The translations under genes and the position numbers were made by a program. A stretch of 64,000 nt of DNA, taken from contig JAPPGF010000012.1 in NCBI GenBank assembly GCA_028875075.1, positions 461 to 64,460 of the forward strand, given 5' to 3'. The notes beneath the pieces are model-generated. The model searched no databases. It was not told the origin of the DNA and saw only the letters and a program-made list of their open reading frames with translations. This stretch comes from Gemmatimonadota bacterium (lineage in GTDB: Bacteria > Gemmatimonadota > Gemmatimonadetes > Longimicrobiales > Gaopeijiaceae). Below are positions 39,290-51,935 of the stretch, in pieces (the stretch's first letter is position 1; each line of letters begins with the position of its first letter).

Positions 39290-41230
39290 TCAGCTCTGCG
39301 GGGATTCTTCCCCCTTTGCCGCTTCGGAAGTGCCCTGTTCCACGGTCGCCTCCGTCTCGGACGGAGCCTCTCCCTCATCGGCATCTACGGAGGTCGTCGC
39401 TTCCGCCGGGCGTTCGCCCTCCGCCACCGCGGGCGCGTCTGCGGCGGCGGACTGCGGCGCGGGCGGCCTGCGCTCGGGCTTCGTCAGCACCTCGAGCACA
39501 ATACGGCGGTTGGTCGCATCCGACTCGACCACGCGAAGGTCGAGCGGATCTCCGGCGTGGTAGTACTCCTCAAGGCGATCGGCGTCCTCGACGCCAGAAT
39601 GCGACGCGGGTATGAAGCCCTCTATGTCGTCTCCTAGGTCCACTACCACACCTCGGTCCTGCACGCGCACCACGTTGCCCTCGCACTCGATGCCCGGCAT
39701 GAGCCGCTCGGAAATCTGCGGCCATGGGTCCTCGTGCAACTGCTTCATGCCCAGGCTGATGCGCTTGTGCTCGGCGTCCACGTCGAGCACTACGACGCGC
39801 ATCGGCTCGCCCTTCTGTATCACCTCCGAAGGATGCTCTATACGGCGTGTCCAGCTCATGTCGGAGACGTGCACTAGGCCGTCGATGCCGGGCTCGATCT
39901 CCACGAAGGCGCCAAAAGACGTGAGGTTTCGCACGACGCCGTCCAAGACCGTACTGGTCGGATACTTGACCGGCAGCGCGAGCCACGGATCCTCCTCGAC
40001 CTGCTTCATCCCGAGCGAGATCTTCTCCTCGTTTGGATCCACCTTGAGCACGACCGCCTCGACCTCGTCGCCGATCGCGACGAGCTTGGACGGATGGCGG
40101 ACATTGCGGGTCCAGCTCATCTCGGAGATGTGAACCAGTCCTTCGACGCCCTTCTCGAGCTCCACGAAGGCGCCGTAGTTGGTGATCGAGACAACCCTGC
40201 CCCGGACACGCGACCCGATCGGATACTTCTTGTCGATCTCCCTCCACGGATAGGGGAGCAGCTGCTTGAGCCCGAGGCTGATGCGCTCCCGGTTCCAGTC
40301 GATGTCCAACACCTTGATGTCGATGGCCGCTCCGATGTGCACCACTTCGGTAGGATGACCGACGCGGCCCCAAGACATGTCGGTGATGTGAAGGAGACCG
40401 TCGAGCCCACCGAGGTCGATGAAGGCACCGAAATCCGTGATGTTCTTTACGACGCCCTCGCGCACCTGGCCGACAAGCAACTCCTTCACAAGAGTTTCGC
40501 GCTTCCTTGCGCGCTCCGCCTCCAAGATCACGCGGCGCGAGACCACGATGTTTCGGCGCCGCTTGTTGAGCTTGATGATCTTGAATTTGTAGGTATCGCC
40601 GATCAGGTCCTCGATGTTGGGAACCCTTCTCAGCGCGATCTGCGAGCCCGGAAGAAACGCGTCCACACCCATCAGGTCCACGGTCACGCCGCCCTTGATC
40701 TTGTGTACCAGCGTGCCCTTGACCGGCTTGTCGGCCTCGTAGGCGTCCTTGATCTTCTCCCATACGCGCAGGAAATCGGCTTTCTTCTTCGACAGTACGA
40801 CTACGCCCTCGTCGTCCTCCAAGCTCTCCAGCAGAACCTCGACCTCCCCGTCGGCCGAGGGCGGGTCCTTGAATTCGTCGAGGGGAACTGATCCTTCGCT
40901 CTTGAAGCCGAACTCTAGGATCACCGCGTTCTCGGTGACCCGAAGCACTTTGGCTTTGACGATCTCTCCCTCACGTATGTCCTGCAGGTCTTCGGCGTAG
41001 TCGCCCAGAAGCTTCGCGAACTCGTCGCGGGACATGTCGAGCGGCTCTTCCCCGTAGGGGTCCATTAGCAACTCGGGGGAGACGCGCTTGTTCGGCTGGC
41101 CCGCCGGGCTGCCGTCCACATCGTCGTCGGGAACGTCGGTCAACACTTCACCGGTCAGGGCGTCGACGGCGACGCCGGACTCTTCGTCAGATTCGGGCGA
41201 GGTAGGGAACGTCGGATCAGTGGGGGTCAT
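39290..41230 (-). CDS. rpsA: 30S ribosomal protein S1
   Basis: Successive S1 domains: VKNITDFGAFIDLGGLDGLLHITDMSWGRVGHPTEVVHIG; NYGAFVELEKGVEGLVHISEMSWTRNVRHPSK. Confidence 0.97.
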   Translation of the reverse strand: MTPTDPTFPTSPESDEESGVAVDALTGEVLTDVPDDDVDGSPAGQPNKRVSPELLMDPYGEEPLDMSRDEFAKLLGDYAEDLQDIREGEIVKAKVLRVTENAVILEFGFKSEGSVPLDEFKDPPSADGEVEVLLESLEDDEGVVVLSKKKADFLRVWEKIKDAYEADKPVKGTLVHKIKGGVTVDLMGVDAFLPGSQIALRRVPNIEDLIGDTYKFKIIKLNKRRRNIVVSRRVILEAERARKRETLVKELLVGQVREGVVKNITDFGAFIDLGGLDGLLHITDMSWGRVGHPTEVVHIGAAIDIKVLDIDWNRERISLGLKQLLPYPWREIDKKYPIGSRVRGRVVSITNYGAFVELEKGVEGLVHISEMSWTRNVRHPSKLVAIGDEVEAVVLKVDPNEEKISLGMKQVEEDPWLALPVKYPTSTVLDGVVRNLTSFGAFVEIEPGIDGLVHVSDMSWTRRIEHPSEVIQKGEPMRVVVLDVDAEHKRISLGMKQLHEDPWPQISERLMPGIECEGNVVRVQDRGVVVDLGDDIEGFIPASHSGVEDADRLEEYYHAGDPLDLRVVESDATNRRIVLEVLTKPERRPPAPQSAAADAPAVAEGERPAEATTSVDADEGEAPSETEATVEQGTSEAAKGEESPQS

Positions 41231-41561
41231 GAGTCTGACTCGTCCCCGGCCGGCCTCCCGGGGGTACGTTTGCCGGACCCGGCGGCCCGGATTGAGGTGA
41301 ACACGCTACGCCTTCGGCGCGCTCTCGGCTCCGACGGCGACCGGAGTCGTGCGGAGTCACGGAGAGAGAGGCTCCATACCGGCAGCCGAGCGAAAGCAAG
41401 CTAGACAGGCCTGCCGAGGCGGTCAACCGGATTGGCGCACGGTCGCAGGCTGGCACCCCGACGCGTGCCGGTGCGCCGCCCCCGGGTCGCTGTCGTCCGT
41501 CTACGGCCGGCGCGACAATTCGGACGAGGTCCGCTCGGCGGGCCTCGGTGGCTGCATTCTA

Positions 41562-41584
41562 GGGGCTCCGCCCCCGGTAGCCCC
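41562..41584 (-). terminator. GC-rich hairpin between cmk and rpsA
   Basis: Minus strand GGGGCT-ACCGGGGGCGG-AGCCCC just downstream of the cmk stop; no U-tract. Confidence 0.4.
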
Positions 41585-41613
41585 GGGGTGTGAATACGTT
41601 TGCTGCGTAGCGC

Positions 41614-42330
41614 TCAGCCCGCTCCAAGAACCCTCGCCACGATTGCCTCGACCTGCTGATCGAACTCGAGTCGTGTCGTGTCGATCTCGTAGGCGTCGTC
41701 GGGGCGACGAAGCGGTGCGTGCCGGCGCTCGGAGTCGCACCGGTCACGGTCCTCGATACGACGGGCCTCCTCTTCGATCTCTGCCACCGTTGGTGCATCG
41801 ACTCCGTGGTCGCGGAGCCGCCTGCGCGCGCGCGCGCTCAAATCCGCCGTCAGGTAGAACTTGAGCTCAGCCTCGGGGAAAACAACCGTGCCCATGTCGC
41901 GGCCGTCCGCGACCAGCCGGCCACCCCGCCCCACTTCGCGCTGGACACCAAGCAGCCATGCCCGCACGGGCGCGAACGCGGCCAAGCGGGACGCCTCGCC
42001 GGTGACAAGCGGCGATCGCAGCTCTTCTTCCAGCACGCGCGCATCGAGCATGGTGCGAAAGCCTTCGGAGGTAGGCTCGACCCGAAGCGGGAGCGCGTCG
42101 AAGTGCTCCGTTCGCAGCTCGCTCCAGCGTTCGGGCACGATCTCGGCGTCGAGTAGCGCGAACGCGAGAGCGCGATAGAAGGTGCCGGAGTTGAGATGGC
42201 GAAACCCGAGCCGACAAGCGACTTCCCTCGCCGTGGTCGACTTCCCAGCGCCCGCGGGCCCGTCAAGCGTGACGATCGGGCCCGCGAGCGGTCGCGGCGA
42301 GCCGTGCGCGGGCGCCTTCGGCCCGGTCAT
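41614..42330 (-). CDS. cmk: Cytidylate kinase
   Basis: VTLDGPAGAGKSTTAREVACRLGFRHLNSGTFYRA; VADGRDMGTVVFPEAELKFYLTADLSARARRR. Confidence 0.95.
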   Translation of the reverse strand: MTGPKAPAHGSPRPLAGPIVTLDGPAGAGKSTTAREVACRLGFRHLNSGTFYRALAFALLDAEIVPERWSELRTEHFDALPLRVEPTSEGFRTMLDARVLEEELRSPLVTGEASRLAAFAPVRAWLLGVQREVGRGGRLVADGRDMGTVVFPEAELKFYLTADLSARARRRLRDHGVDAPTVAEIEEEARRIEDRDRCDSERRHAPLRRPDDAYEIDTTRLEFDQQVEAIVARVLGAG

Positions 42331-43604
42331 GGCAAAGACAGCTGCGCTAGGCGCGTCCAGAAGTCCGGGAAACTCACGTCCACGGTCTCGCCGCCGCGAA
42401 CACGTATGTCGTTCCCGGGCAGGGCCCCCAGCACACCAAACGCCATCGCGATGCGGTGATCGCCCAGCGAGTCGACCGTGCCCGAGAGCGGATGATCCCC
42501 GCCCTGGATCTCTAGCCCATCCGGCAGCTCCTCCGCCTCGGCCCCGACCGCGCGCAGGTTCAGCGCCAGCGCGCGGATGCGGTCGGTCTCCTTGTGCCGG
42601 AGCTCTCCTGCGCCCGTGATCCGCGTGGTTCCGTGGGCGCGCGCTGCCGCCACGGAAAGGATCGGTATCTCGTCGATCGCCGCCACGACATCGGCCGCGC
42701 CGATCTCGGTCGCACGGAGTTCGCCGGCACGAGCTGTGATGGTACCGACCGGCTCTCCGGCCTGTTCGGCTTCGGCCTCGACGACGAGGCGGGCTCCCAT
42801 CCGCTCGAGCACCGGGAGCATACCCGTGCGGGTCGGGTTGAGTCCGACGCCTCGCACACTCAGCTCGCGTCCCGCACCCCCGAGCAGGGCCAGCACGATC
42901 AGGAACGCCGCCGAGGACAGGTCCCCCGGAACCACCAGATCGAGCGGCTCAAGCCGCCCGGGCGGGTCGCGAAGCTCCACGCGCCAGCACTCGCCCGAGC
43001 GGCCGGACCTCACGACGGCGCCCATGGCGGCGAGCATCCGTTCTGAATGGTCGCGCGAGCGTCCCGGCTCGGAGAGCAGGACCGACACGCCGCCCACCAC
43101 GCCCGCGAGGATCAGCGAGCTCTTGACCTGTGCACTTGCGACCGGGAGTTCGTACGTGAGAGGGCGCAGGGCCCCGCCCTGGATCTCGAGAGGGAGCCGG
43201 TCCTCGTCCAGCAGGAAGCGGAAGCGCGCGCCCATGCGCGAGAGCGGCCGCGTCACACGCGCCATGGGGCGTCGGGAGAGGGAGGCGTCCCCCGTGATCA
43301 CGGCCCGCAGCGGCTGGCCTGCGAGCACGCCGACAAGCAAGCGCGCGCCGGTTCCGCTGTTCCCCAGGTCGAGCGGACCATCCGGCGCCGACAGCCCGCG
43401 CAGACCCCGCCCGCGTACGACGGTCTCACCCTCTTGGACGGCCAGCGCCGGGACTTCTGCACCCAGCGCCTTGAGGGCGTCGGCCGTGGAGACGGGATCC
43501 GCACCTGGGAGGAGGCCGCGCAGGCGACTCGGGCCCTCGGCGATGGCTGCGAAGATCAACGCGCGCTGGGTGACTGACTTGTCGCCCGGCACCGTGATGA
43601 TCAT
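42327..43604 (-). CDS. aroA: 3-phosphoshikimate 1-carboxyvinyltransferase
   Basis: VPGDKSVTQRALIFAAIAEG; LDLGNSGTGARLL; RHKETDRI; GDHRIAMAFGVLG. Confidence 0.96.
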   Translation of the reverse strand: MIITVPGDKSVTQRALIFAAIAEGPSRLRGLLPGADPVSTADALKALGAEVPALAVQEGETVVRGRGLRGLSAPDGPLDLGNSGTGARLLVGVLAGQPLRAVITGDASLSRRPMARVTRPLSRMGARFRFLLDEDRLPLEIQGGALRPLTYELPVASAQVKSSLILAGVVGGVSVLLSEPGRSRDHSERMLAAMGAVVRSGRSGECWRVELRDPPGRLEPLDLVVPGDLSSAAFLIVLALLGGAGRELSVRGVGLNPTRTGMLPVLERMGARLVVEAEAEQAGEPVGTITARAGELRATEIGAADVVAAIDEIPILSVAAARAHGTTRITGAGELRHKETDRIRALALNLRAVGAEAEELPDGLEIQGGDHPLSGTVDSLGDHRIAMAFGVLGALPGNDIRVRGGETVDVSFPDFWTRLAQLSLP

Positions 43605-44494
43605 TCCGTTTCGCTCGCGCGCTTGCCCCGGCCCACCCGCCAACGGCCAGTCCGCGCCATCAGCTCGGCGACCGCCCCGAGCTCTCCCGACTCGAGCCGT
43701 ACGGCCAGCTCCTCCAGCCGACCGCCTAGGTCGCGCAGCAGGCCGGCCAACTCCGGGGCAGTGTGAGCGAACAGATCGCGCCACACTTCAGGGGAACTCT
43801 CGGCGAGGCGTGTCATGTCACGGCCACCGGGTCCCAGGTCCGAGGCTCGGGCTCCGCAGTCCTCCAGCGCGAGAGCGAGCGCGTTGGCCGTGAGCTGCGG
43901 CAGCTGGCTGACCCTCTCCATTAGCCGGTCGTGCGATTCCGGGTCGGTCCACTCGGGACGGCAACCGAGGTTCGACCAGAAGAGTTCGACAGTCTGCGCG
44001 GCGTGGGGTTCGACTCCGCGGTCCGCGCATAGCCAGACCAGCGCGTCACGGAACAGATCTTCGTGGCCGCCGTCGAACCCGGAACGCTCCCCGCCCGCCA
44101 TCGGATGCGCACCCACGTAGCGGGACGAGAGCCCCGCCCGCTGCACCGCATGGAGGATCGGGCGCTTGAGACCGGCCACGTCGGTGACCACGGCGTCGTC
44201 GCGGAGCAGCGGCGCGTGAACGGGCACCATCTCCACAATGGGCGCGAGCGGTGCCGCATAGACGACCAGATCGGCGTCCGCGATCACGTCGCGCGCGTCG
44301 GGGGCGGCCGGCACACGCAGTACGCGTTCGGCAGCTGCACGGTCACGGGGGTCAGGTGTGGCACCCAGCACACGCGTGCCGTCCTCGCGCGAAATCAGCG
44401 CGCGCACCAAAGAGCCGCCCATCAACCCGAGCCCAATTACGGCGATAGTGGACCCGCTCGAGGATCCCGGGAGCCGGCTGGGGGGTTCGCTCAT
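43601..44494 (-). CDS. tyrA: Prephenate dehydrogenase family protein
   Basis: TIAVIGLGLMGGSLVRAL; VVTDVAGLKRPIL; GAHPMAGGERSGFDG. Confidence 0.92.
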   Translation of the reverse strand: MSEPPSRLPGSSSGSTIAVIGLGLMGGSLVRALISREDGTRVLGATPDPRDRAAAERVLRVPAAPDARDVIADADLVVYAAPLAPIVEMVPVHAPLLRDDAVVTDVAGLKRPILHAVQRAGLSSRYVGAHPMAGGERSGFDGGHEDLFRDALVWLCADRGVEPHAAQTVELFWSNLGCRPEWTDPESHDRLMERVSQLPQLTANALALALEDCGARASDLGPGGRDMTRLAESSPEVWRDLFAHTAPELAGLLRDLGGRLEELAVRLESGELGAVAELMARTGRWRVGRGKRASETE

Positions 44495-44501
44495 GACCGC
44501 C

Positions 44502-45422
44502 TCAATCGAGGGACTCGGAGAACGGGATCTCGAGCACCAGCCCGTCGTGCGCGACCCGTGCACCTGGGAATTCGGCGGCCGCCTCCTGTTCGAGCGCCCG
44601 GGGATTGTCAGCATACCGGGCCGACACGTGCGTGAGCAGAAGGCTGCGCACGCCGGCCTTGCGGGCGGTGCGAGCAGCGCCCGCAGCCGTGGAGTGATAC
44701 GTCTCGCGTGCACGTGCTGCCTCTTTCTCACCGAAGGTGCAGTCGTGTACGAGAAGATCCGCGTGGCGTGCTGTCTCGCGGGTCCCGGCGCAGGGGCGGG
44801 AGTCGCCGGTGTAGACTACCCGCCGCCCGGGCCGGGGCGCCCCGACCACGTCAGACGGCCGGACAACGCGCCCGTCGACCTGTACGGACTCGCCGCGGTG
44901 AAGCCGGCCACGGAGCGGGCCTTCAGGGACACCTAGCGCTCGGGCGCGTTCCGCGTCGAAGCGCCCCAGACGGTCGTCCTCGACGAGCGCGTAGCCCACG
45001 GCCTGCACGCCGTGATCCACGGCGAAGGCGACCACCCTGTATCCGCTACGGGGGACGGTATCGCCCGGGGCGAGCTCGCGGATCGGAACCTTGAACGGAA
45101 TCCTTTCGACCCCGAGGTGTGCCGCGGTCTCCAGGGCCGGACGGCTCTCGGGTGGCCCGAACAGCTCTACTGGCTCCTGTCTTCCCTGCAGCCCGAGCGT
45201 GCGCAAGAGGCCGCTGATCCCGAGGAAGTGGTCCGCATGCATGTGCGTGATGTATACGGCGCCGATTCCGAAGCCGGTACCATGGCGCATCATCTGTCGC
45301 TGAGTGCCTTCCCCGCAGTCGAACAGCATCAGATCACCCTCCCGCTGGACGGCGAGGGCGGCGACGTTGCGGCCGACGGTAGGACGAGAGGCCGCGGTCC
45401 CGAGAAACGTTACACGGATCAC
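44502..45422 (-). CDS. rnz: Ribonuclease Z
   Basis: TFLGTAASRPTVGRNVAAL; LFDCGEGTQRQMM; ITHMHADHFLGISGLLRTL; VVYTGDSRPC; AREKETYHSTA-type AARARETYHSTAAGAA. Confidence 0.95.
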   Translation of the reverse strand: MIRVTFLGTAASRPTVGRNVAALAVQREGDLMLFDCGEGTQRQMMRHGTGFGIGAVYITHMHADHFLGISGLLRTLGLQGRQEPVELFGPPESRPALETAAHLGVERIPFKVPIRELAPGDTVPRSGYRVVAFAVDHGVQAVGYALVEDDRLGRFDAERARALGVPEGPLRGRLHRGESVQVDGRVVRPSDVVGAPRPGRRVVYTGDSRPCAGTRETARHADLLVHDCTFGEKEAARARETYHSTAAGAARTARKAGVRSLLLTHVSARYADNPRALEQEAAAEFPGARVAHDGLVLEIPFSESLD

Positions 45423-45904
45423 GACAGAGAATGTAGCGTCGAACCGGCCATTGTTCCCCACCGGTTCGGCTAAGCGACCGTGCCGGCTTCCGCGCCCACC
45501 CGCAGCCTGGAGGACGGGCCGCACGATGCCACGACTCGGAACTCATCCGTGGTTCCGACGGCGATCCCTCCGAATACACGGGATCGATGCGTCTCGGCGC
45601 GTCCACCCGTACGGCCCCGGCCGAGGCCCACGGTCCGACTCGAACCTGGAGTGCACTCCCCCTCCGACCCCAACCGCCATCCGATGCGCACTGAGGCTGT
45701 CCACCGTGTAGTCCTCGCTCCCGTGTCCGCGTCAGCACCGCCTTCTCGTTGCTCCTGTCCGGGCCATCGTTGGTGACTGCCGCTCTGCGGGGAGTCCTGG
45801 AACTGCTCGACCTGATGCGGACCTGTGGCCTTTCTTGTTCCCGTGCGGTTCCTGTAGCAGGTTGGGGGAAACACGCACACGGGAAGCGGCTAGGGAGCCT
45901 AGAC

Positions 45905-47161
45905 ATGGACCGATCCAAGCTGTCTCGACGCGCCTGGCTGACGACCACGTCCGGCGTCATCGCGGCAGGCCTGCTGCGGACGCAAACGGATGCCGTGAGA
46001 CTGGAGGCGCAGGAGGCCCCGGAGGGTTTGCGCGATCCGAGCAAGGTGCCGGGACGTCCGACCTCCGAGGTCGGCGCTAGAGCCCCCGGTGAGCAGCCGA
46101 GCCGGCTGGTAAGAAACCAGAACCTGTCCAGCTCGTCGCGCACTCCGCTGCAGGACCTGAACGGGACCATCACGCCCGCCGATCTGCACTTCGAACGGCA
46201 CCACGCCGGTGTGCCCGACATCGTCGCCGAGGACCACGAGCTCCTGATTCATGGCATGGTCGATCGTCCCATGATGTTCCGGATGGCCGACCTGAAGCGC
46301 TACCCGTGCGCCTCTCAGACCTACTTTCTGGAGTGCTCGGGCAACGGAGGAGGGGCCTACAGCCGCGACCGGATGCCTACTGACATCACCGTCCAAGCGC
46401 TCGACGGCCTTCTGAGCACGAGCGAGTGGACCGGCCTCCCACTCTCCTGGGTGCTGCGGGAGGTCGGCGTGCGCCTGGGCGCGAGCTGGATGCTGGCTGA
46501 AGGCGGGGACGCGGCCCTCATGTCGCGGAGCGTGCCGCTGGACAAGGCTATGGATGACGCGCTCCTAGCGTACGGGCAAAACGGGGAGGCGATCCGGCCT
46601 GAACAGGGCTACCCGCTGCGCCTCTTCCTGCCAGGCTGGGAAGGGAACATCAGCGTGAAGTGGCTGCGCCGCCTCGAGATCACCGATCGGCCTACGATGA
46701 CCCGGGACGAGACGTCGAAATACACGGATCCCCTGCGCGGGGGCGCGGCCCGCCAGTTCAGCTTCGTAATGGATGCCAAGTCAGTGATCACTTTCCCCTC
46801 GTACCCGTACGCGCTGCCGGATCGCGGCTGGTGGGAGATCAAGGGGCTCGCATGGACGGGCCGCGGCCGGATCACTCGGGTCGAGGTCAGCACGGATGGA
46901 GGCCGAAGCTGGGCAGACGCCCAGCTCCAGCGGCCGGTTCTGTCGAAGTCGACGGTCCGGTTCCGGCACCTTTGGGAGTGGAGCGGGCGCGAGGCACTCA
47001 TCGTGAGCCGTGCGACGGACGAGACGGGCTACGTCCAGCCTACGGTTCACCAGCTCTGGGACGTTCGGGGAGAGCGGACGTCCTACCACCAGAACCATCA
47101 GCGGGCCTGGAAGGTCGCATCGACGGGAGAAGTGACGTTCGGGCTGGGAGATCTCGTGTGA
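45905..47161 (+). CDS. soxC: Sulfite dehydrogenase, molybdopterin subunit (SoxC-like)
   Basis: Tat-like N-terminus RRAWLTTTSGVIAAGLL; LNGTITPADLHFERHHAGVP; YFLECSGNGG; LRLFLPGWEGNISVKWLRRLEI. Confidence 0.9.
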   Translation: MDRSKLSRRAWLTTTSGVIAAGLLRTQTDAVRLEAQEAPEGLRDPSKVPGRPTSEVGARAPGEQPSRLVRNQNLSSSSRTPLQDLNGTITPADLHFERHHAGVPDIVAEDHELLIHGMVDRPMMFRMADLKRYPCASQTYFLECSGNGGGAYSRDRMPTDITVQALDGLLSTSEWTGLPLSWVLREVGVRLGASWMLAEGGDAALMSRSVPLDKAMDDALLAYGQNGEAIRPEQGYPLRLFLPGWEGNISVKWLRRLEITDRPTMTRDETSKYTDPLRGGAARQFSFVMDAKSVITFPSYPYALPDRGWWEIKGLAWTGRGRITRVEVSTDGGRSWADAQLQRPVLSKSTVRFRHLWEWSGREALIVSRATDETGYVQPTVHQLWDVRGERTSYHQNHQRAWKVASTGEVTFGLGDLV

Positions 47162-47742
47162 AGGGCTTGGTCGCTGCCGGCGCGTCGCTGATCCTCGTCG
47201 CTTGCGAGATGTCCGGAGCTGGCGAGGGGGAAGGCATGGAGTCGCCCTACCCGCTTCCCTTGGAGGCGCCGGAGCGCTTCTCGTTCGGACAGGACGCTTC
47301 GGAGGACAGGATCTTCCTCTGGGATATCGATGTGAGGCCGGATGGGGAAGGGCTTCCACAGGGAAGCGGGACGGTGCAGGAAGGGGAGGCCGTGTACCGG
47401 ACCCACTGCCTCGTGTGCCACGGCCCGACCGGGACCGAGGGCCCCTATCACGTCCTGGTGGGCACGGCTCCGTGGGAGGAGTGGCCGGGGTCACGCACGA
47501 TCGGCGGCTATTGGCCGTACGCGACAACCCTGTACGACTTCATCCGCAGAGCGATGCCCCAGCTCACCCCCGGAATCCTCACCGCGAACGAAACGTACGC
47601 GGTCGTCGCCTACCTTCTCCATCTGAACGGCGTCGTGCCGGATGACGCGGTGATGGATGCCGAGGCCCTGCCTGCGGTGATCATGCCGGCCCGCGATCGG
47701 TTTGTTGCGGACGATCGGCGAGGAGGAGCCGAGGTCCGCTAG
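47158..47742 (+). CDS. c-type cytochrome, SoxD-like sulfite dehydrogenase subunit
   Basis: GTG start overlaps soxC stop; VYRTHCLVCHGPTGTEGPYHVLVGT haem motif. Confidence 0.85.
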   Translation: MKGLVAAGASLILVACEMSGAGEGEGMESPYPLPLEAPERFSFGQDASEDRIFLWDIDVRPDGEGLPQGSGTVQEGEAVYRTHCLVCHGPTGTEGPYHVLVGTAPWEEWPGSRTIGGYWPYATTLYDFIRRAMPQLTPGILTANETYAVVAYLLHLNGVVPDDAVMDAEALPAVIMPARDRFVADDRRGGAEVR

Positions 47743-47920
47743 ATAGCGGTCGACCCAACAGGCATACCAAGCGCCTTCGGATGAAGATGGGCCTTATGCG
47801 CGTCACGCCGCCCGGCACCCTCATCCGCACCGCCAAGGGCACGCGCATTGCCCAGCGCCCGTCCCATACCACGACATAGGAGCGACCGTGTGGACACCGA
47901 GCAGACCCGGGGAGGGGAGA

Positions 47921-48346
47921 GTGACCGAAACACCGACCGGACGATTCTGCTGGGGCGAGTTGCTCACGACGGACCCGGCCACCGCCGCCGACTTCTACCG
48001 TGCAGTGATCGGCTGGGGCACCAGGGAGTGGGAGGGAAGCGAGACCCTGTACACCGTGTGGATGAACGATGACACGCCGGTCGGAGGTCTCATGCAACTT
48101 CCGGCGGAACTCACCGCCACCGGCGCCCGCCGCACTGACTCGTCTACATCTCGACACCGGATGCGGAAGCCTGCGGAATGAAGGCCCGGAGCTTGGTAGG
48201 AACTCAATTGAACATGCTCGAACTTCCGGATGTCGGGCCCATGGCCATCATCGCCGACCCGTAAGGGGTCGTCTTCATGTGGCCGGTGAGCCTCGAAGAC
48301 AGGAGGCCGAACCGGCCCGGTGTTCCGCGGGCTCATGACCCGTTAG
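47921..48346 (+). pseudogene. VOC (glyoxalase-like) family protein, decayed
   Basis: PTGRFCWGELLTTDPATAADFYRAVIGWGTREWEG..TLYTVWMNDDTPVGGLMQLP, then frameshift near 48125-48135, TGA at 48136-48138 where Trp is expected (PPHW), LVYISTPDAEACGMKARSLVGTQLNMLELPDVGPMAIIADP, TAA at 48262-48264 where Gln is expected (DPQG), GVVFMWP. Confidence 0.85.
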
Positions 48347-48721
48347 CGATCAGGAGCAGCTCACCCTTTGGAGCCACGCTTCGCGCCCCCACCGGTGGCT
48401 GGCGAGGGTAGGCTTCCACCCCCCCTCCACCCACCGGCGTCCTGTGCCACTGCCAGGGCAGCGGGCCACACGGGCACGGCGCTGAACGCCGTCGCCAGGA
48501 CGGCCGCGGTCCGTGTCGCCTTCCGGCCAATCCGGTTCCAAACTGACGCTGATACCGTCGCGGGAGCCGGGCCAAGATTGACCGCGAGGACCCTCCGCGG
48601 TAGCCTTCTGCCGCTTCAGAGCCCGCCTGAAACGGCCCCTGACAGCGCCGTCACGCGCACCCGCCCCGCAGGGGCCCGGCGCGCCGTTTTCGATGCCCAC
48701 GTCCCCAGCCGGAGCTGACCC

Positions 48722-51121
<2,400 letters not shown>

Positions 51122-51131
51122 CGGGGGTCCC

Positions 51132-51896
51132 GTGAGGCAGTTTCCGGCGACCCTCATCCGGGGCGACCGGCGCCAGGAGCGCCTGAGCTGGATGGTCACG
51201 TTGACCGGCTCCGCCGCCATGCATGCCACGGTCTTAGCAATCCTGCTCCAGGGCGGCCCGACCCCGCAACGCGCGGGCGCTCCCACGTGGCTGTTCGCGG
51301 AGCTCACGGAGGATGGTGGCGGTGGTGAGTCCCCCGTCGTCCGCCTCGCCTGGGGGTCGCCGGCGCCGCGCTCCACTCCCGAGGAACTCACGGTCCCTTC
51401 CGAGATCCCAGTCCCGGAACTTCAGCTCCCGGAGATCGCCCAAGTGGCGGACGTCGAGCTTAGCCTGGAGACGCTTGCGACCGACCGGCCCGCCGTGGTC
51501 GCGCCGCCAGCGCCGTCGGAGCCGGCGTCCGCCGGAGGCGCCGGAGCCTCGGCCCCCGGCAGGGGAAGAGGCGTGGGCGGCAGCAGGGGAGCGGGTCTAG
51601 GGTCCGGCGCCGGACCCGGCGCCGGCACGCCGGCCCAGGGCATCCGCCCGCCCGCACCGCTCACCATTTTGATGCCACCCGTCGCGACCGACCCCGTGCG
51701 CGGGGGCACGGCCAAGGTCCGGCTGCAGGTGGACAGCACCGGTGCGGTAAGTGCCGTCGACGTCCTGGTCTCCAGCGGTGACCGTGGCTACGATAAGCAG
51801 CTCCGTCTCGTAGCCTCGGGTTGGCGCTTCCTCCCGGCCCGGGATGCGGCCAATCGTCCCGTCGCCTACCCATTCGAGGTCTCGGTCACCTTCTGA
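51132..51896 (+). CDS. TonB family energy transducer-like protein
   Basis: N-terminal TM, Pro/Ala/Gly-rich linker, GGTAKVRLQVDSTGAVSAVDVLVSSGDRGYDKQLRLVASGWRFLPARDAANRPVAYPFEVSVTF. Confidence 0.82.
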   Translation: MRQFPATLIRGDRRQERLSWMVTLTGSAAMHATVLAILLQGGPTPQRAGAPTWLFAELTEDGGGGESPVVRLAWGSPAPRSTPEELTVPSEIPVPELQLPEIAQVADVELSLETLATDRPAVVAPPAPSEPASAGGAGASAPGRGRGVGGSRGAGLGSGAGPGAGTPAQGIRPPAPLTILMPPVATDPVRGGTAKVRLQVDSTGAVSAVDVLVSSGDRGYDKQLRLVASGWRFLPARDAANRPVAYPFEVSVTF

Positions 51897-51935
51897 GCTC
51901 GCGGGCCTCGGGCGCTCCCACGACCGCCAAGCAGG

